Assembly (NCBI RefSeq): GCF_965227735.1
Contig: NZ_OZ245776.1
Location: 682,001-746,000 of the forward strand
Length of the DNA: 64,000 bases
From: Larkinella sp965227735
GTDB taxonomy: Bacteria; Bacteroidota; Bacteroidia; Cytophagales; Spirosomataceae
Reading direction: 5' to 3'
Below the pieces are notes generated by a model. That model saw only the letters and a list, made by a program, of their open reading frames with translations. It had not been told where the DNA came from and made no database searches. The position numbers and the translations under genes are program-made. Positions 27,505 through 35,363 of this stretch are shown piece by piece. Position 1 is the stretch's first letter. Every line of letters starts with the position of its first letter.

Positions 27505-27820
27505 ATGAAAGCCTCAATTCTCGGATTGTTTTTCTGTGCCATTGGCCTCCTGTCGTCCTTCTCCCAAACCAGTCAAGTCACTTCTTCGACAACAACCCCC
27601 ACAAAGGCCGGGCAGGAAATCATTGACCTTTCGAAGCAAAAGTGGCAATGGATGGCCGACAAGAATGTGGATAAACTTTACGCTGGTGGCCATGGTTCGG
27701 GGCAGTGAGGTAAAAACAGAGTTTACGGTTACTGAAGTCTATAAAAAACAACGGAATGCCTGGAAACTGTTAGCCTTGACATTCAGCAGTGTACGGGATA
27801 CGCACAGTATCAAGCACTAA
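27505..27820 (+). pseudogene. DUF4440 / NTF2-like protein, internal deletion
   Basis: The 5' part encodes a signal peptide (ending SFSQ) and the family opening EIIDLSKQKWQWMADKNVDKL. The 3' part, in another frame, encodes the family ending TLVAMVRGSEVKTEF, VTEVYKKQRNAWKLLALTFS. About 60 residues of the NTF2-like fold between these blocks are missing, and the join at about 27680 shifts the frame by one. The first frame stops at 27708 and the second runs to 27820. NTF2-like proteins of this group are small exported or ligand-binding proteins. This copy cannot make the full fold and is a relic at the head of the AraC-linked gene set. Confidence 0.8.
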
Positions 27821-27830
27821 AACCAGTGAA

Positions 27831-27863
27831 AATGGTAGAAAAATCCGTAATTTGTATACTACC
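27831..27863. promoter_or_regulatory. Operator-like box, copy 2
   Basis: This is the same box as at 27330 (TGGTAGA, CCGTAATTTGTATAC, TACC), about 70 bp upstream of the 2Fe-2S subunit start. Both copies 1 and 2 are followed about 30 bases later by GACCTTTGC, which resembles part of the Bacteroidota -7 element TAnnTTTG. Confidence 0.65.
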
Positions 27864-27931
27864 CTATTCCAATGTAAACAAGACCTTTGCCGTTAGTAAA
27901 CGCATCCTGTCACCCGTAAACCCTATTCACT

Positions 27932-28387
27932 GTGGCCACCTATAATCTCAAAATTAACGGAAAAATCAGGCAGGTGAACGTCGACCCTTCGACGCCCCTG
28001 CTTTGGGTACTACGCGATCACCTGGACTTACCCGGCACCAAATACGGCTGCGGTGTCGCCCAGTGCGGGGCCTGCACCGTGCATTTGGATGGAACGGCGG
28101 TTCGCTCCTGTCAACTGCCCGCTTCGGCAATTGGCAAGCAGGCCATCACCACGATTGAAGGCCTGTCGGCCAAAGGCGACCACCCCGTCCAGAAGGCGTG
28201 GCTGGAACACGACGTGGCCCAGTGCGGCTACTGCCAGGCGGGACAAATGATGAGTGCGGCTTCCTTGCTGAAAACCAATCCGAAACCCACTGATGAGGAA
28301 ATCGATGCCTACATGAGTGGCAACATCTGTCGATGCGGCACCTACCTGCGCATCAAAGAAGCCATCAAATCAACGGCAAAGAAGTAA
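27932..28387 (+). CDS. 2Fe-2S subunit of a molybdenum hydroxylase (IorA-like)
   Basis: This 151-aa protein starts at a GTG (27932). A plant-type ferredoxin domain (CGVAQCGACTVHLDG, with later Cys) binds the first 2Fe-2S cluster, and a helical domain with AQCGYCQAG and NICRCGTY binds the second. It passes electrons from the molybdopterin subunit encoded just downstream. The two-subunit layout without an FAD subunit matches isoquinoline 1-oxidoreductase and periplasmic aldehyde oxidases of the xanthine oxidase family. It is preceded by operator-like copy 2 and lies 31 bp upstream of the large subunit. Confidence 0.92.
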   Translation: MATYNLKINGKIRQVNVDPSTPLLWVLRDHLDLPGTKYGCGVAQCGACTVHLDGTAVRSCQLPASAIGKQAITTIEGLSAKGDHPVQKAWLEHDVAQCGYCQAGQMMSAASLLKTNPKPTDEEIDAYMSGNICRCGTYLRIKEAIKSTAKK

Positions 28388-28418
28388 TCCTCGTCCACGC
28401 GTAAACCAGACCTTGACC

Positions 28419-30671
28419 ATGAACACGACCAAAACAACCCATAACCGGCGTTCTTTCTTAAAAACTTCCCTCCTTTCGGGTGGCGGCATGATGCTCAGCG
28501 TTAGCTGGTTATCCAGCTTCAAATCCGCCGACAAACGACAGATCCTGAACCTGCCTGAGCAATCGGCCATGCTCAATGGGTATATTCAGATTACTGCCGA
28601 CAACGTGGTCAAACTCCTGTGCCCCAATCCTGAATTTGGGCAGAATGTAATGACGGCACTGCCCATGATCGTCGCCGAGGAGTTGGATGTGGATTGGAAA
28701 AACGTGGTCGTTGAAATGGGTCCGCACGACAACACGAAGTTAGGTCCCCAGTTTACGGGGGGCAGTAATTCGATTCGCATGTACTGGAAACCGCTCCGGG
28801 AGGCCGGGGCAGCCGCCCGATATCTATTGCGCCAGGCAGCCGCCCAGACGTGGAATGTGCCGGTCGGGGAAGTGACCACGAAAGCGGGGGTTTTGCATCA
28901 TGCCAACGGGAAATCGGCGAACTACGGCGAAATGGCCGGCAAAGCCGCCACCCTGGAGGTGCCGAAAGACCTTAAACTGAAGTCCCCGAAGGATTTTACG
29001 ATTGTCAGAAAATCGAAGAAAAATGTTGAGGGCCAAAAAATAATCACCGGCAAACCGCTCTTCGGATTGGATTACCGGGTCGACGGAATGCTGATTGCCA
29101 TGATTCAGCATCCACCGGCCTTCGGCATGAAACTGAAATCATTCGATGCGTCGCAAACCCTCAAAATGCCGGGCATCAAAGAAGTTTTCAGCCTGAAATT
29201 GTATGAAGACGGTTTTGAGCAAGGCGGTTTCGACACGCGGACCTTCAACGATTTGCTGGTCGTGGTGGGCAAAACCACCTGGGAGGTGATGAATGCCCGT
29301 AAGAAGCTCGTTGCCCAGTGGGAACCGGTCGGCGACACCAAAGATACGATGAGTGGTCGGGGCGGAAAACGGGAGGTTGTGGTTCCGGGCGGACTGGAAA
29401 GCACCAGCACCCAGCTTGAAAAAATGCAGGAACAGGCCCAAAAACCGGCGCAGCAATTACGGAAAGACGGCGATCCCGAAGCAGCTTTCCAGCAGGCTGC
29501 TCAGGTGATCGAACGCACCTACAACGCTCCGTTTCTGGCCCATAACTGCATGGAGCCGATGAATTTTTTCGCCCATGTGACGGAGGAAAAAGCGGTATTG
29601 GCTGGTCCTTTGCAGGCTCCCGGCTGGATCGAACCGACGCTGTCGAAAATCCTGAACCTGCCTGCCGACAAGATCGAAATCCAGATGACGCGGATGGGTG
29701 GGGGCTTTGGTCGCCGGGCCTATGGCCATTACCTGACTGAAGCAGCCCTGATCTCCAGAAAAGCAAAAGCACCCGTTAAACTCATCTACACCCGCGAAGA
29801 TGACATGACCTACGGCATCTACCGCCCGATGTACACGGCGACGTACCGCGCGGCTCTGGATGCCAATAAAAACCTGATCGCGTTTCATGTAAAAGGGGGC
29901 GGCATTCCGGAACATGCGATCCATGCCAACCGGTTTCCGGCCGGGGCCGTGGAGAACTACCTGGCCGAAGGCTGGCAGATTCCGTCCAACATCACCATCG
30001 GGGCCTTCCGGGCTCCGCGCTCCAACTTTAACGCAGCCGCCGAGCAATCGTTTCTGGATGAGGTGGCCGAAGCCATGGGCAAAGACCCCATCGCGTTTCG
30101 GCTGGAACTTTTAAAACGGGCGAAGGAAAATCCGGTGGGCAAAAACAACGAGTATGACCCCGACCGGTATGCGGGAGTCCTCACGTTGGTGCGGGACAAG
30201 TCGGGCTGGAACAAGCCGGGAAATGAGAAATATAACCGGGGCGTAGCCGCTTATTTCTGCCATAATTCCTACGCGGCCCATGTGGTCGACATCGTTACCC
30301 GGGACGGGCAACCGTATGTCGAGCGGGTATTCAGTGCGATGGACTGTGGCATCGTGATCAACCCCGATGCGGCCACGAACATGGTGCAGGGAGCGGTGGT
30401 CGACGGCATCGGCAATGCATTTTACGGGGCTTTAACCCATAAAAACGGGGCCGCTGAGCAAAGCAACTTCCACAACTACCGCCTGATTCGCCATAACGAA
30501 GCGCCGAAATCGATCGACGTCCACTTTGTCGAAAATGACCTCGACCCGACTGGTCTGGGAGAACCGCCCTTCCCGCCGGTTTTTGGCGCCGTGGCGAATG
30601 CGTTGTATAAAAACAAGGGGAAACGGTTTTACAATCAGCCCTTTCAGAACGAGATGGATAAGCGGATGTAG
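28419..30671 (+). CDS. Molybdopterin-binding subunit of a xanthine oxidase-family hydroxylase (IorB-like), Tat-exported
   Basis: This subunit is 750 aa from the ATG at 28419, which starts a Tat signal (NRRSFLK followed by a hydrophobic segment). It holds the Mo-cofactor and the catalytic site: RMGGGFGRRAYGHYLTEAALIS, GAFRAPRSNFNAAAEQSFLDE, MDCGIVINPDA and a closing GLGEPPFPPVFGAVANAL, whose Glu corresponds to the catalytic Glu of the family. With the 2Fe-2S subunit it would hydroxylate an N-heteroaromatic compound or oxidise an aldehyde in the periplasm. There is no cytochrome c partner gene beside it. The substrate is not predictable from sequence alone. Confidence 0.92.
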   Translation: MNTTKTTHNRRSFLKTSLLSGGGMMLSVSWLSSFKSADKRQILNLPEQSAMLNGYIQITADNVVKLLCPNPEFGQNVMTALPMIVAEELDVDWKNVVVEMGPHDNTKLGPQFTGGSNSIRMYWKPLREAGAAARYLLRQAAAQTWNVPVGEVTTKAGVLHHANGKSANYGEMAGKAATLEVPKDLKLKSPKDFTIVRKSKKNVEGQKIITGKPLFGLDYRVDGMLIAMIQHPPAFGMKLKSFDASQTLKMPGIKEVFSLKLYEDGFEQGGFDTRTFNDLLVVVGKTTWEVMNARKKLVAQWEPVGDTKDTMSGRGGKREVVVPGGLESTSTQLEKMQEQAQKPAQQLRKDGDPEAAFQQAAQVIERTYNAPFLAHNCMEPMNFFAHVTEEKAVLAGPLQAPGWIEPTLSKILNLPADKIEIQMTRMGGGFGRRAYGHYLTEAALISRKAKAPVKLIYTREDDMTYGIYRPMYTATYRAALDANKNLIAFHVKGGGIPEHAIHANRFPAGAVENYLAEGWQIPSNITIGAFRAPRSNFNAAAEQSFLDEVAEAMGKDPIAFRLELLKRAKENPVGKNNEYDPDRYAGVLTLVRDKSGWNKPGNEKYNRGVAAYFCHNSYAAHVVDIVTRDGQPYVERVFSAMDCGIVINPDAATNMVQGAVVDGIGNAFYGALTHKNGAAEQSNFHNYRLIRHNEAPKSIDVHFVENDLDPTGLGEPPFPPVFGAVANALYKNKGKRFYNQPFQNEMDKRM

Positions 30672-30718
30672 CACGAATCTTTCTTCACCCTTCGCCAATG
30701 GGCCTGCCTTAATCATGA

Positions 30719-30752
30719 ATATTGGTAGATGAAACCGTAATTTGTATACCAT
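30719..30752. promoter_or_regulatory. Operator-like box, copy 3
   Basis: This copy of the 27330 box (ATTGGTAGA, CCGTAATTTGTATACCAT) is nearly identical to copy 1, and similarity extends about 35 bases upstream. It ends 13 bases before the ATG of the monooxygenase-like gene, so it should overlap that gene's leader or promoter. Confidence 0.7.
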
Positions 30753-30765
30753 AGCTGAAAATACC

Positions 30766-31212
30766 ATGAACAAAGAAAAAACCGTTTTCAAAGCCAAAGC
30801 AGCGAAGGCAATCATCTCTTTTTTAGCAGTTGTGTACCTTTTAGTTCGCTATCATCCTGCTTTAGCGCAGCAACCAGAGAGGATGGTAAGGATTTCGGAA
30901 ATAGAAATCGATCCGGCATTTCTGGAAGAATATAAAGCCATCCTGACCGAAGAATCGGCGGCATCCGTAAAACTGGAGCCGGGAGTCATTGCCATCTTTC
31001 CGATGTACCAAAAAGAAAATCCCACATCGGTACGGATTTTGGAGATGTATGCCAGCAAAACCGCCTACGAGCAACACCTGAAAACACCGCACTTCCTGAA
31101 ATACAAAGCCACGACTCTTAAAATGGTAAAATCACTAAAGTTAGTGGATATGGGCGTGATCGATGCGGCCACAATGCCCCTGTTGTTTAGAAAAGTAAAG
31201 GAAGATAAATGA
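30766..31212 (+). CDS. Exported antibiotic-biosynthesis-monooxygenase-fold protein
   Basis: This protein is 148 aa from the ATG at 30766. An N-terminal signal anchor (hydrophobic, ending ALAQQ) precedes an ABM/dimeric alpha-beta barrel domain with LEPGVIAIFPMYQKENPT, ILEMYASKTAYEQHLKTPHF. Members oxidise quinols or act without a cofactor on aromatic substrates, and some only bind. Its own copy of the operator-like box links it to the AraC regulator and the molybdenum hydroxylase. It is the last gene before the sharp drop in GC at the island edge. Confidence 0.85.
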   Translation: MNKEKTVFKAKAAKAIISFLAVVYLLVRYHPALAQQPERMVRISEIEIDPAFLEEYKAILTEESAASVKLEPGVIAIFPMYQKENPTSVRILEMYASKTAYEQHLKTPHFLKYKATTLKMVKSLKLVDMGVIDAATMPLLFRKVKEDK

Positions 31213-31723
31213 TGAAGATTCATGACCTGTTGGGAACACGGTGCGACAGCCTCGTTGAGCGTGATTCCGGGTAAAATGGTCAGAACCGGGTAAGTACGTC
31301 TCCAACGAATGGAATGGTTTTCAATAAAACCGTGTTAAGCTGTATCTTTGCAATCAACCAATCAAACCAGTTATCACAAGGCTTTGAATTTTGTGACGTC
31401 GTATCAAATTTACTTCGTAATAAATTGACGGACAAGCACTTAAATATCCCATTTACTTCTAATTATTTTTTTGGGTACAACATAGGTACAACATTTTATT
31501 ATATAGGTATTAATTTCACAACACTTTTTGAAATAGTATAAAGCCAATGTTTCTGTTTGAAATGAATTAATAAACAATTGCTCTTCAATTCGTTTAATAA
31601 TAATTGAGAATCTTGCTAATTGTATATTTATCCTTTGTATTATTATCCTCGAAATACAATCAATGGCGATTGATTAGTTCGACATCAATATCTAATTAGG
31701 AAAATATTGAAATAGTTATACAA
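31213..31723. other. Junction from backbone to accessory island
   Basis: This 511-bp stretch has no convincing gene. Base composition changes from moderate GC to strongly AT-rich at about 31.3 kb. A 75-codon frame at 31314-31541 is judged non-coding. The words GGTACAACATAGGTACAACA near 31477-31497 form a short direct repeat. I see no tRNA or recognisable attachment site, so the exact junction is undefined. Confidence 0.5.
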
Positions 31724-32155
31724 ATGATTGAAAAATTACTATCTAGAAGAATGCTCAATTCGTTAGTTATACCCCTTGTAGTGCTCGGCACCCAGCTATT
31801 CTTCAAATTTTTGCTTGACAAAGAGATTGCCTATATTGGCATTAGTTTGGCTGCAATTTCCTTTGGGCAAATCTATCCATACATATCCTACGATCATTTT
31901 TTCACAAATAAAATTTTGGTTCTTAAACCTGTTCATAAAGGCATTAGAAACGTTTCTACTCGCTATGTCCCGACCAAAATTGTTGAAAACCACAATGTTG
32001 ATAGATATAAGAGTTATACAAATTTTATGGTTGTTATAGTATTTGTTCTTTTTTTAATAACTACTGGCCTTGGTTTGAAAGGCGAAGAATGCCTACATAA
32101 CATTTTCGGTGTCTCAGCCGTTATTTTAAGTACAATTTATCAAGTATGGCTTTAA
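31724..32155 (+). CDS. Unrecognised small membrane protein paired with a P-loop NTPase
   Basis: This 143-aa protein has three or four hydrophobic segments (about 13-32, 36-55, 97-118 and 125-142) separated by a basic loop. I recognise no family. Its 3' end overlaps the start of the next gene by ten bases, so the two are translationally coupled and probably work together in the membrane. The sequence is very AT-rich, unlike the backbone, which points to recent acquisition. Confidence 0.6.
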   Translation: MIEKLLSRRMLNSLVIPLVVLGTQLFFKFLLDKEIAYIGISLAAISFGQIYPYISYDHFFTNKILVLKPVHKGIRNVSTRYVPTKIVENHNVDRYKSYTNFMVVIVFVLFLITTGLGLKGEECLHNIFGVSAVILSTIYQVWL

Positions 32156-33099
32156 TCGTTATCATTTTTGTAGCTATCGGGGTTATTTCAGTTATTGCTT
32201 TTTTGATTTTATTATATAAATCAGCAAAATTGAAATTAACTGAACCTCAAAAAATATTCAATTTTTCAATTGAGGAAGAAAAACCGTTTGACCAATATCC
32301 TATATTATATGACACAACCTATGCTAAGAAAAAATATTCTGGCCCTAAATTTCTTTTATTAAACGAAAATTACAATGAGTATTATATACCAGCACAAAAT
32401 CAACATTTGATTTCACTATTTGGCTCTCCTTCTGCTGGAAAAAGCTCTCTTATAGCTTCAATGCTATACTACATGCATGAAGATTTGAATTTAACTATAA
32501 ATGATTCAAACTTAGAAAAGAAATTTGAGACGATTTTTGAAAAAATTAGCCATAATCAATATCAATTAAATAAAATTGATCAAGAATTCCGTCTCTTAAA
32601 TTTAAAATTAAAACCGAAAAAAAAACATTCTTCTTCAATAGATATGTTATTATCAAATTTTGAAGAACTTAATTTATCTACTCTAAAGCGAACAAATAAA
32701 AGTTTTAGTTTTATGTCAAATTTTTTTGACTGGAATCCAAAATCAACTCACTTACTTTTCACCTTTGATTACCTCACAATGAGTGAAGAAGATAAAGCCG
32801 TTTATAATTTTTTAAATTTTTATAATAGCAAAGTATCAAATAGGATAACAAAAATAATAATTATCATTATTGTTGATTCTGAGAGTTATATCGAAAATTT
32901 CGACATAGAAGAACTAATAAAAAATAAAATACCATTGACCTACGAATTTTCAAAATGGAACGATCAGTTTTCAATGTTTTCATTTTTGTTTTATCCATTT
33001 GAAAATAAAATAAATCAAACAGATTCAATTAACCTTCCTGCTGCAAAAAAACTCATTGGGAAAATATATAAAGATATTACTGATACTAATATAAACTAA
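32146..33099 (+). CDS. Membrane-anchored P-loop NTPase, probably GTPase-like
   Basis: This 317-aa protein starts with a single transmembrane helix (about 2-24), so the rest faces the cytoplasm. A Walker A motif GSPSAGKSS lies at residues 93-101, a Walker B-like strand LLFTFD at about 205, and a run of six Ile leading to VDSES at about 245, where a G4-like strand would fall. The order and spacing recall TRAFAC-type GTPases used in bacterial conflict systems, but no canonical NKxD is present. It is coupled to the upstream small membrane protein. Function is unknown; a membrane-sensing defence or toxin role is a guess from context. It is very AT-rich. Confidence 0.6.
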   Translation: MALIVIIFVAIGVISVIAFLILLYKSAKLKLTEPQKIFNFSIEEEKPFDQYPILYDTTYAKKKYSGPKFLLLNENYNEYYIPAQNQHLISLFGSPSAGKSSLIASMLYYMHEDLNLTINDSNLEKKFETIFEKISHNQYQLNKIDQEFRLLNLKLKPKKKHSSSIDMLLSNFEELNLSTLKRTNKSFSFMSNFFDWNPKSTHLLFTFDYLTMSEEDKAVYNFLNFYNSKVSNRITKIIIIIIVDSESYIENFDIEELIKNKIPLTYEFSKWNDQFSMFSFLFYPFENKINQTDSINLPAAKKLIGKIYKDITDTNIN

Positions 33100-33155
33100 A
33101 TATTAGTAATGCTTTTACTTTAAAATGATTTGAAGTTTATTAGAAATTTATTATT

Positions 33156-33425
33156 ATGCAAGTTATATGCCTTGAAGACGCGGCTTTTTACGCTTTAGTT
33201 GAGAAAGTTGTTGCAAGACTCAAGGATAAAAACAGCGTCGAAAAAGATAAATGGATAGCTGACGAAGAGGCCATGCAGCTTCTCAACATCAAATCCAAAA
33301 CGACTTTGCAGAAGTTACGGGACGAGGGGAAAATTCGGTTTTCTCAGCCCCAGAAAAAAATTATCCTTTACGATCGGGATTCTATTAATTCGTATCTTGA
33401 AAAAAATGCCAAAAATCCCTTTTAG
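33156..33425 (+). CDS. Helix-turn-helix protein (excisionase/MerR-like fold)
   Basis: This 89-aa protein has an HTH_17-type DNA-binding region in its second half: WIADEEAMQLLNIKSKTTLQKLRDEGKI, then a wing with KIILYDRDSINSYL. Such proteins are common on Bacteroidota mobile elements, as excisionase-like or regulatory factors. It precedes another small gene by two bases, suggesting a two-gene operon. Confidence 0.75.
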   Translation: MQVICLEDAAFYALVEKVVARLKDKNSVEKDKWIADEEAMQLLNIKSKTTLQKLRDEGKIRFSQPQKKIILYDRDSINSYLEKNAKNPF

Positions 33426-33427
33426 AG

Positions 33428-33700
33428 ATGGAATATGAGGAAAAGGTTGAGCCCGAATATCTGAAAGGCTTCAATGAAGGCTATATCATGGCTCAACATG
33501 AACCGGAGCTGGCTAAGAAAATTGCTAGTATCGAAACTGATTTCATCCGTGCAGTTGCTTTTCGGGAAGGCTACCAACAATTTGAAAAGGAAAAAAATCG
33601 AGAACGCCTGCCTTCCTGGTTAAAACAAGACCGGCTTTCAAAAGATAAACCATCGCCCGATAAAAATAAGGAGCGAGATATTGATCTGGATAAAGAGTAA
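33428..33700 (+). CDS. Unrecognised small charged protein after the HTH gene
   Basis: This 90-aa protein is acidic at the N-terminus and highly charged at the C-terminus (KDKPSPDKNKERDIDLDKE), probably disordered there. The middle has FNEGYIMAQHEPELAKKIA and FREGYQQFEKEK, two similar G-Y helical segments. No family is recognised. It sits two bases after the HTH gene on the same strand, so it is probably co-expressed with it. Confidence 0.6.
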   Translation: MEYEEKVEPEYLKGFNEGYIMAQHEPELAKKIASIETDFIRAVAFREGYQQFEKEKNRERLPSWLKQDRLSKDKPSPDKNKERDIDLDKE

Positions 33701-33708
33701 GCAGCCTG

Positions 33709-34302
33709 TCAGTCTCTATCTTTATCTAAAGTGCGGTTGTCCTTAGTGGGTGGTTTTGCCGTTATATCAGTTTTGTTATGATGAAATTTCCCCATGAACC
33801 GTTGCGTTAATGATAAATCCTGTTGTCGTGGGCCTTTATCATTCTCCGGCTTATTTTTTTCCTGAGCAGATTTTTTCGTCACGAAGTCCATATACTCTTG
33901 TGACTGTTCAATATCTTTTGGTGCCTTGCGAAAATCGGCTCGCTGCTCAGCCGTCATCTCTTTAACCGGGTTCGGATAAAAGCTTTCTAAGGCCGCTTCA
34001 CGTACTGTTCTTGCGGTCTTGGGGTCGGCTTGCCGAATATCTTTTTCCACCTGGTCAAGCACCTCTTTCCTCAGGTTCTCGATCCCCTTATTCAACGATG
34101 CTATCCGTTGATCGTGACTTCCCGGTTGTCTTGAGCGGAGAAAACCAGGTGTATTGTAGGCAAGGGTCGGGCCAGCATCTTTTGGGACGGTCTTGGCTTG
34201 CTCCTGCATTCGATCAATCTGTTCTTTTGCCTGACGGACTTTATCTTCGACATGGCTATATTCAGGAGGAAAGCGCGTCTCCTCATCTTTTTTGTGATCC
34301 AT
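33709..34302 (-). CDS. Unrecognised highly charged protein
   Basis: This 197-aa protein is dominated by Lys, Glu, Asp and Gln, with helical segments (about 15-45 and 70-130) and a disordered, basic C-terminal third. There is no membrane segment or catalytic motif. Its composition resembles accessory proteins of mobilisation regions, but that is weak evidence. It is convergent with the preceding small gene and divergent from the next one. Confidence 0.55.
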   Translation of the reverse strand: MDHKKDEETRFPPEYSHVEDKVRQAKEQIDRMQEQAKTVPKDAGPTLAYNTPGFLRSRQPGSHDQRIASLNKGIENLRKEVLDQVEKDIRQADPKTARTVREAALESFYPNPVKEMTAEQRADFRKAPKDIEQSQEYMDFVTKKSAQEKNKPENDKGPRQQDLSLTQRFMGKFHHNKTDITAKPPTKDNRTLDKDRD

Positions 34303-34386
34303 ACCTCCTATACTATTTTGTCTTGATTTTCAGCGTTGTTATGCTAATATAAGCAATTATCACCTGGTTTTATCCGGGAGCGTGCT

Positions 34387-35025
34387 ATGACGGTGTGGCA
34401 ATCGATCATTGAAGAACAGTACGATGGTGATCCCAAAGCGTTTCAAGAAGCCTGGGACCTGGCTACTCTGGAAGGTCGCTTATACGCCATTGACTGGAAC
34501 GCTCTTTCGAAAGCCAGCGTAACGCTTCCCCATTTTGCTGAAACTGGCCGAAGCCTGATCGAACAGCGTTTAGGCTATCTGCCCCATGACAGTGTCATTC
34601 TTCACTATGAACCACAGGTGCGTATACTTGTTCGTGCTTATCAATATGAGCTTATGAGCCAGAATGAGTTTGAAACTGAGACGGATGCTGTCATCAAGCA
34701 AATTCGTAACCGTGACATGCGATACAATACCGGCCTAGACTATGACGCCAGGCTATACGAGAATTATTATAACTATTTTGTACCCTACGGTTATGCCGTT
34801 CGTGACCGGCTGAGTAACTTCTTAAGTTATATACCCGACATCAAGCATTCAGTTGTCGCCGAGCTGTGGATGAGGGACCTTATTGCCCGCGATGACATTC
34901 GCTTACCACCCTGTTTAACGGCGGCTGATTACAAAGCAATCACCTTGATAAAGTATCGGGAAGTCCTGTTGAAAAAGGGTAAGGACGCAGCCGATCAATC
35001 ACCGTTGGTTACATCAATTTTATAG
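34387..35025 (+). CDS. Unrecognised 212-aa protein
   Basis: This is a soluble, mostly helical protein rich in Tyr in the middle (RLYENYYNYFVPYGYAV), with no recognised motif. The start is the ATG at 34387 following GGGAGCGTGCT, a possible Shine-Dalgarno sequence. It lies on the same strand as the serine recombinase, but about 340 bp of non-coding sequence with res-like sites separates them. Codon use is close to the backbone. Confidence 0.6.
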   Translation: MTVWQSIIEEQYDGDPKAFQEAWDLATLEGRLYAIDWNALSKASVTLPHFAETGRSLIEQRLGYLPHDSVILHYEPQVRILVRAYQYELMSQNEFETETDAVIKQIRNRDMRYNTGLDYDARLYENYYNYFVPYGYAVRDRLSNFLSYIPDIKHSVVAELWMRDLIARDDIRLPPCLTAADYKAITLIKYREVLLKKGKDAADQSPLVTSIL

Positions 35026-35187
35026 GTGGCGTCTTTGACGGCTTTCGACTTTAGGATGCCTACTAATCAAGCAATTGCAGCTTTCCTTTAATAGTATTCC
35101 TAGCATTTCTGATTTTCTGCAATCGCTTCCGTCATATTCCCCAACGAGGGTGAATGATCCTCATTTCAAAAATTCTCATCCCAAATT

Positions 35188-35344
35188 TGTTCGGAAGTAA
35201 TCGATCGTAAACTCCTGAACACCACAGCTTCTTTTTTATGATCGCGTCGTCTTTAAGCCCTTATCTGTCAGCGTCTTTTTAGCCGGACTAACTAAATTTT
35301 AAACGAAATCTGTTCGAATATAATCGATCGTTTACTGCTGAACA
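35188..35344. repeat. Two res-like recombination sites upstream of the serine recombinase
   Basis: Two 34-bp sites, 35188-35221 and 35311-35344, share TGTTCG at the left, TAATCGATCG in the centre and CTGAACA at the right. Each is therefore an imperfect palindrome with TGTTC/GAACA ends. Their spacing is 123 bp and the second ends 19 bases before the recombinase ATG. This is the layout of subsites I and II/III of a resolvase res site or of an autoregulatory operator. A weaker similarity (TTCCGATATAATTGATG) appears near 39815. Confidence 0.75.
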
Positions 35345-35363
35345 AAAACGTGGTTAACCCGCT

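Noticed and set aside
31314..31541. 75-codon open frame at the island edge
   Set aside because: No family, no ribosome-binding site, amino acid composition like translated non-coding AT-rich DNA.
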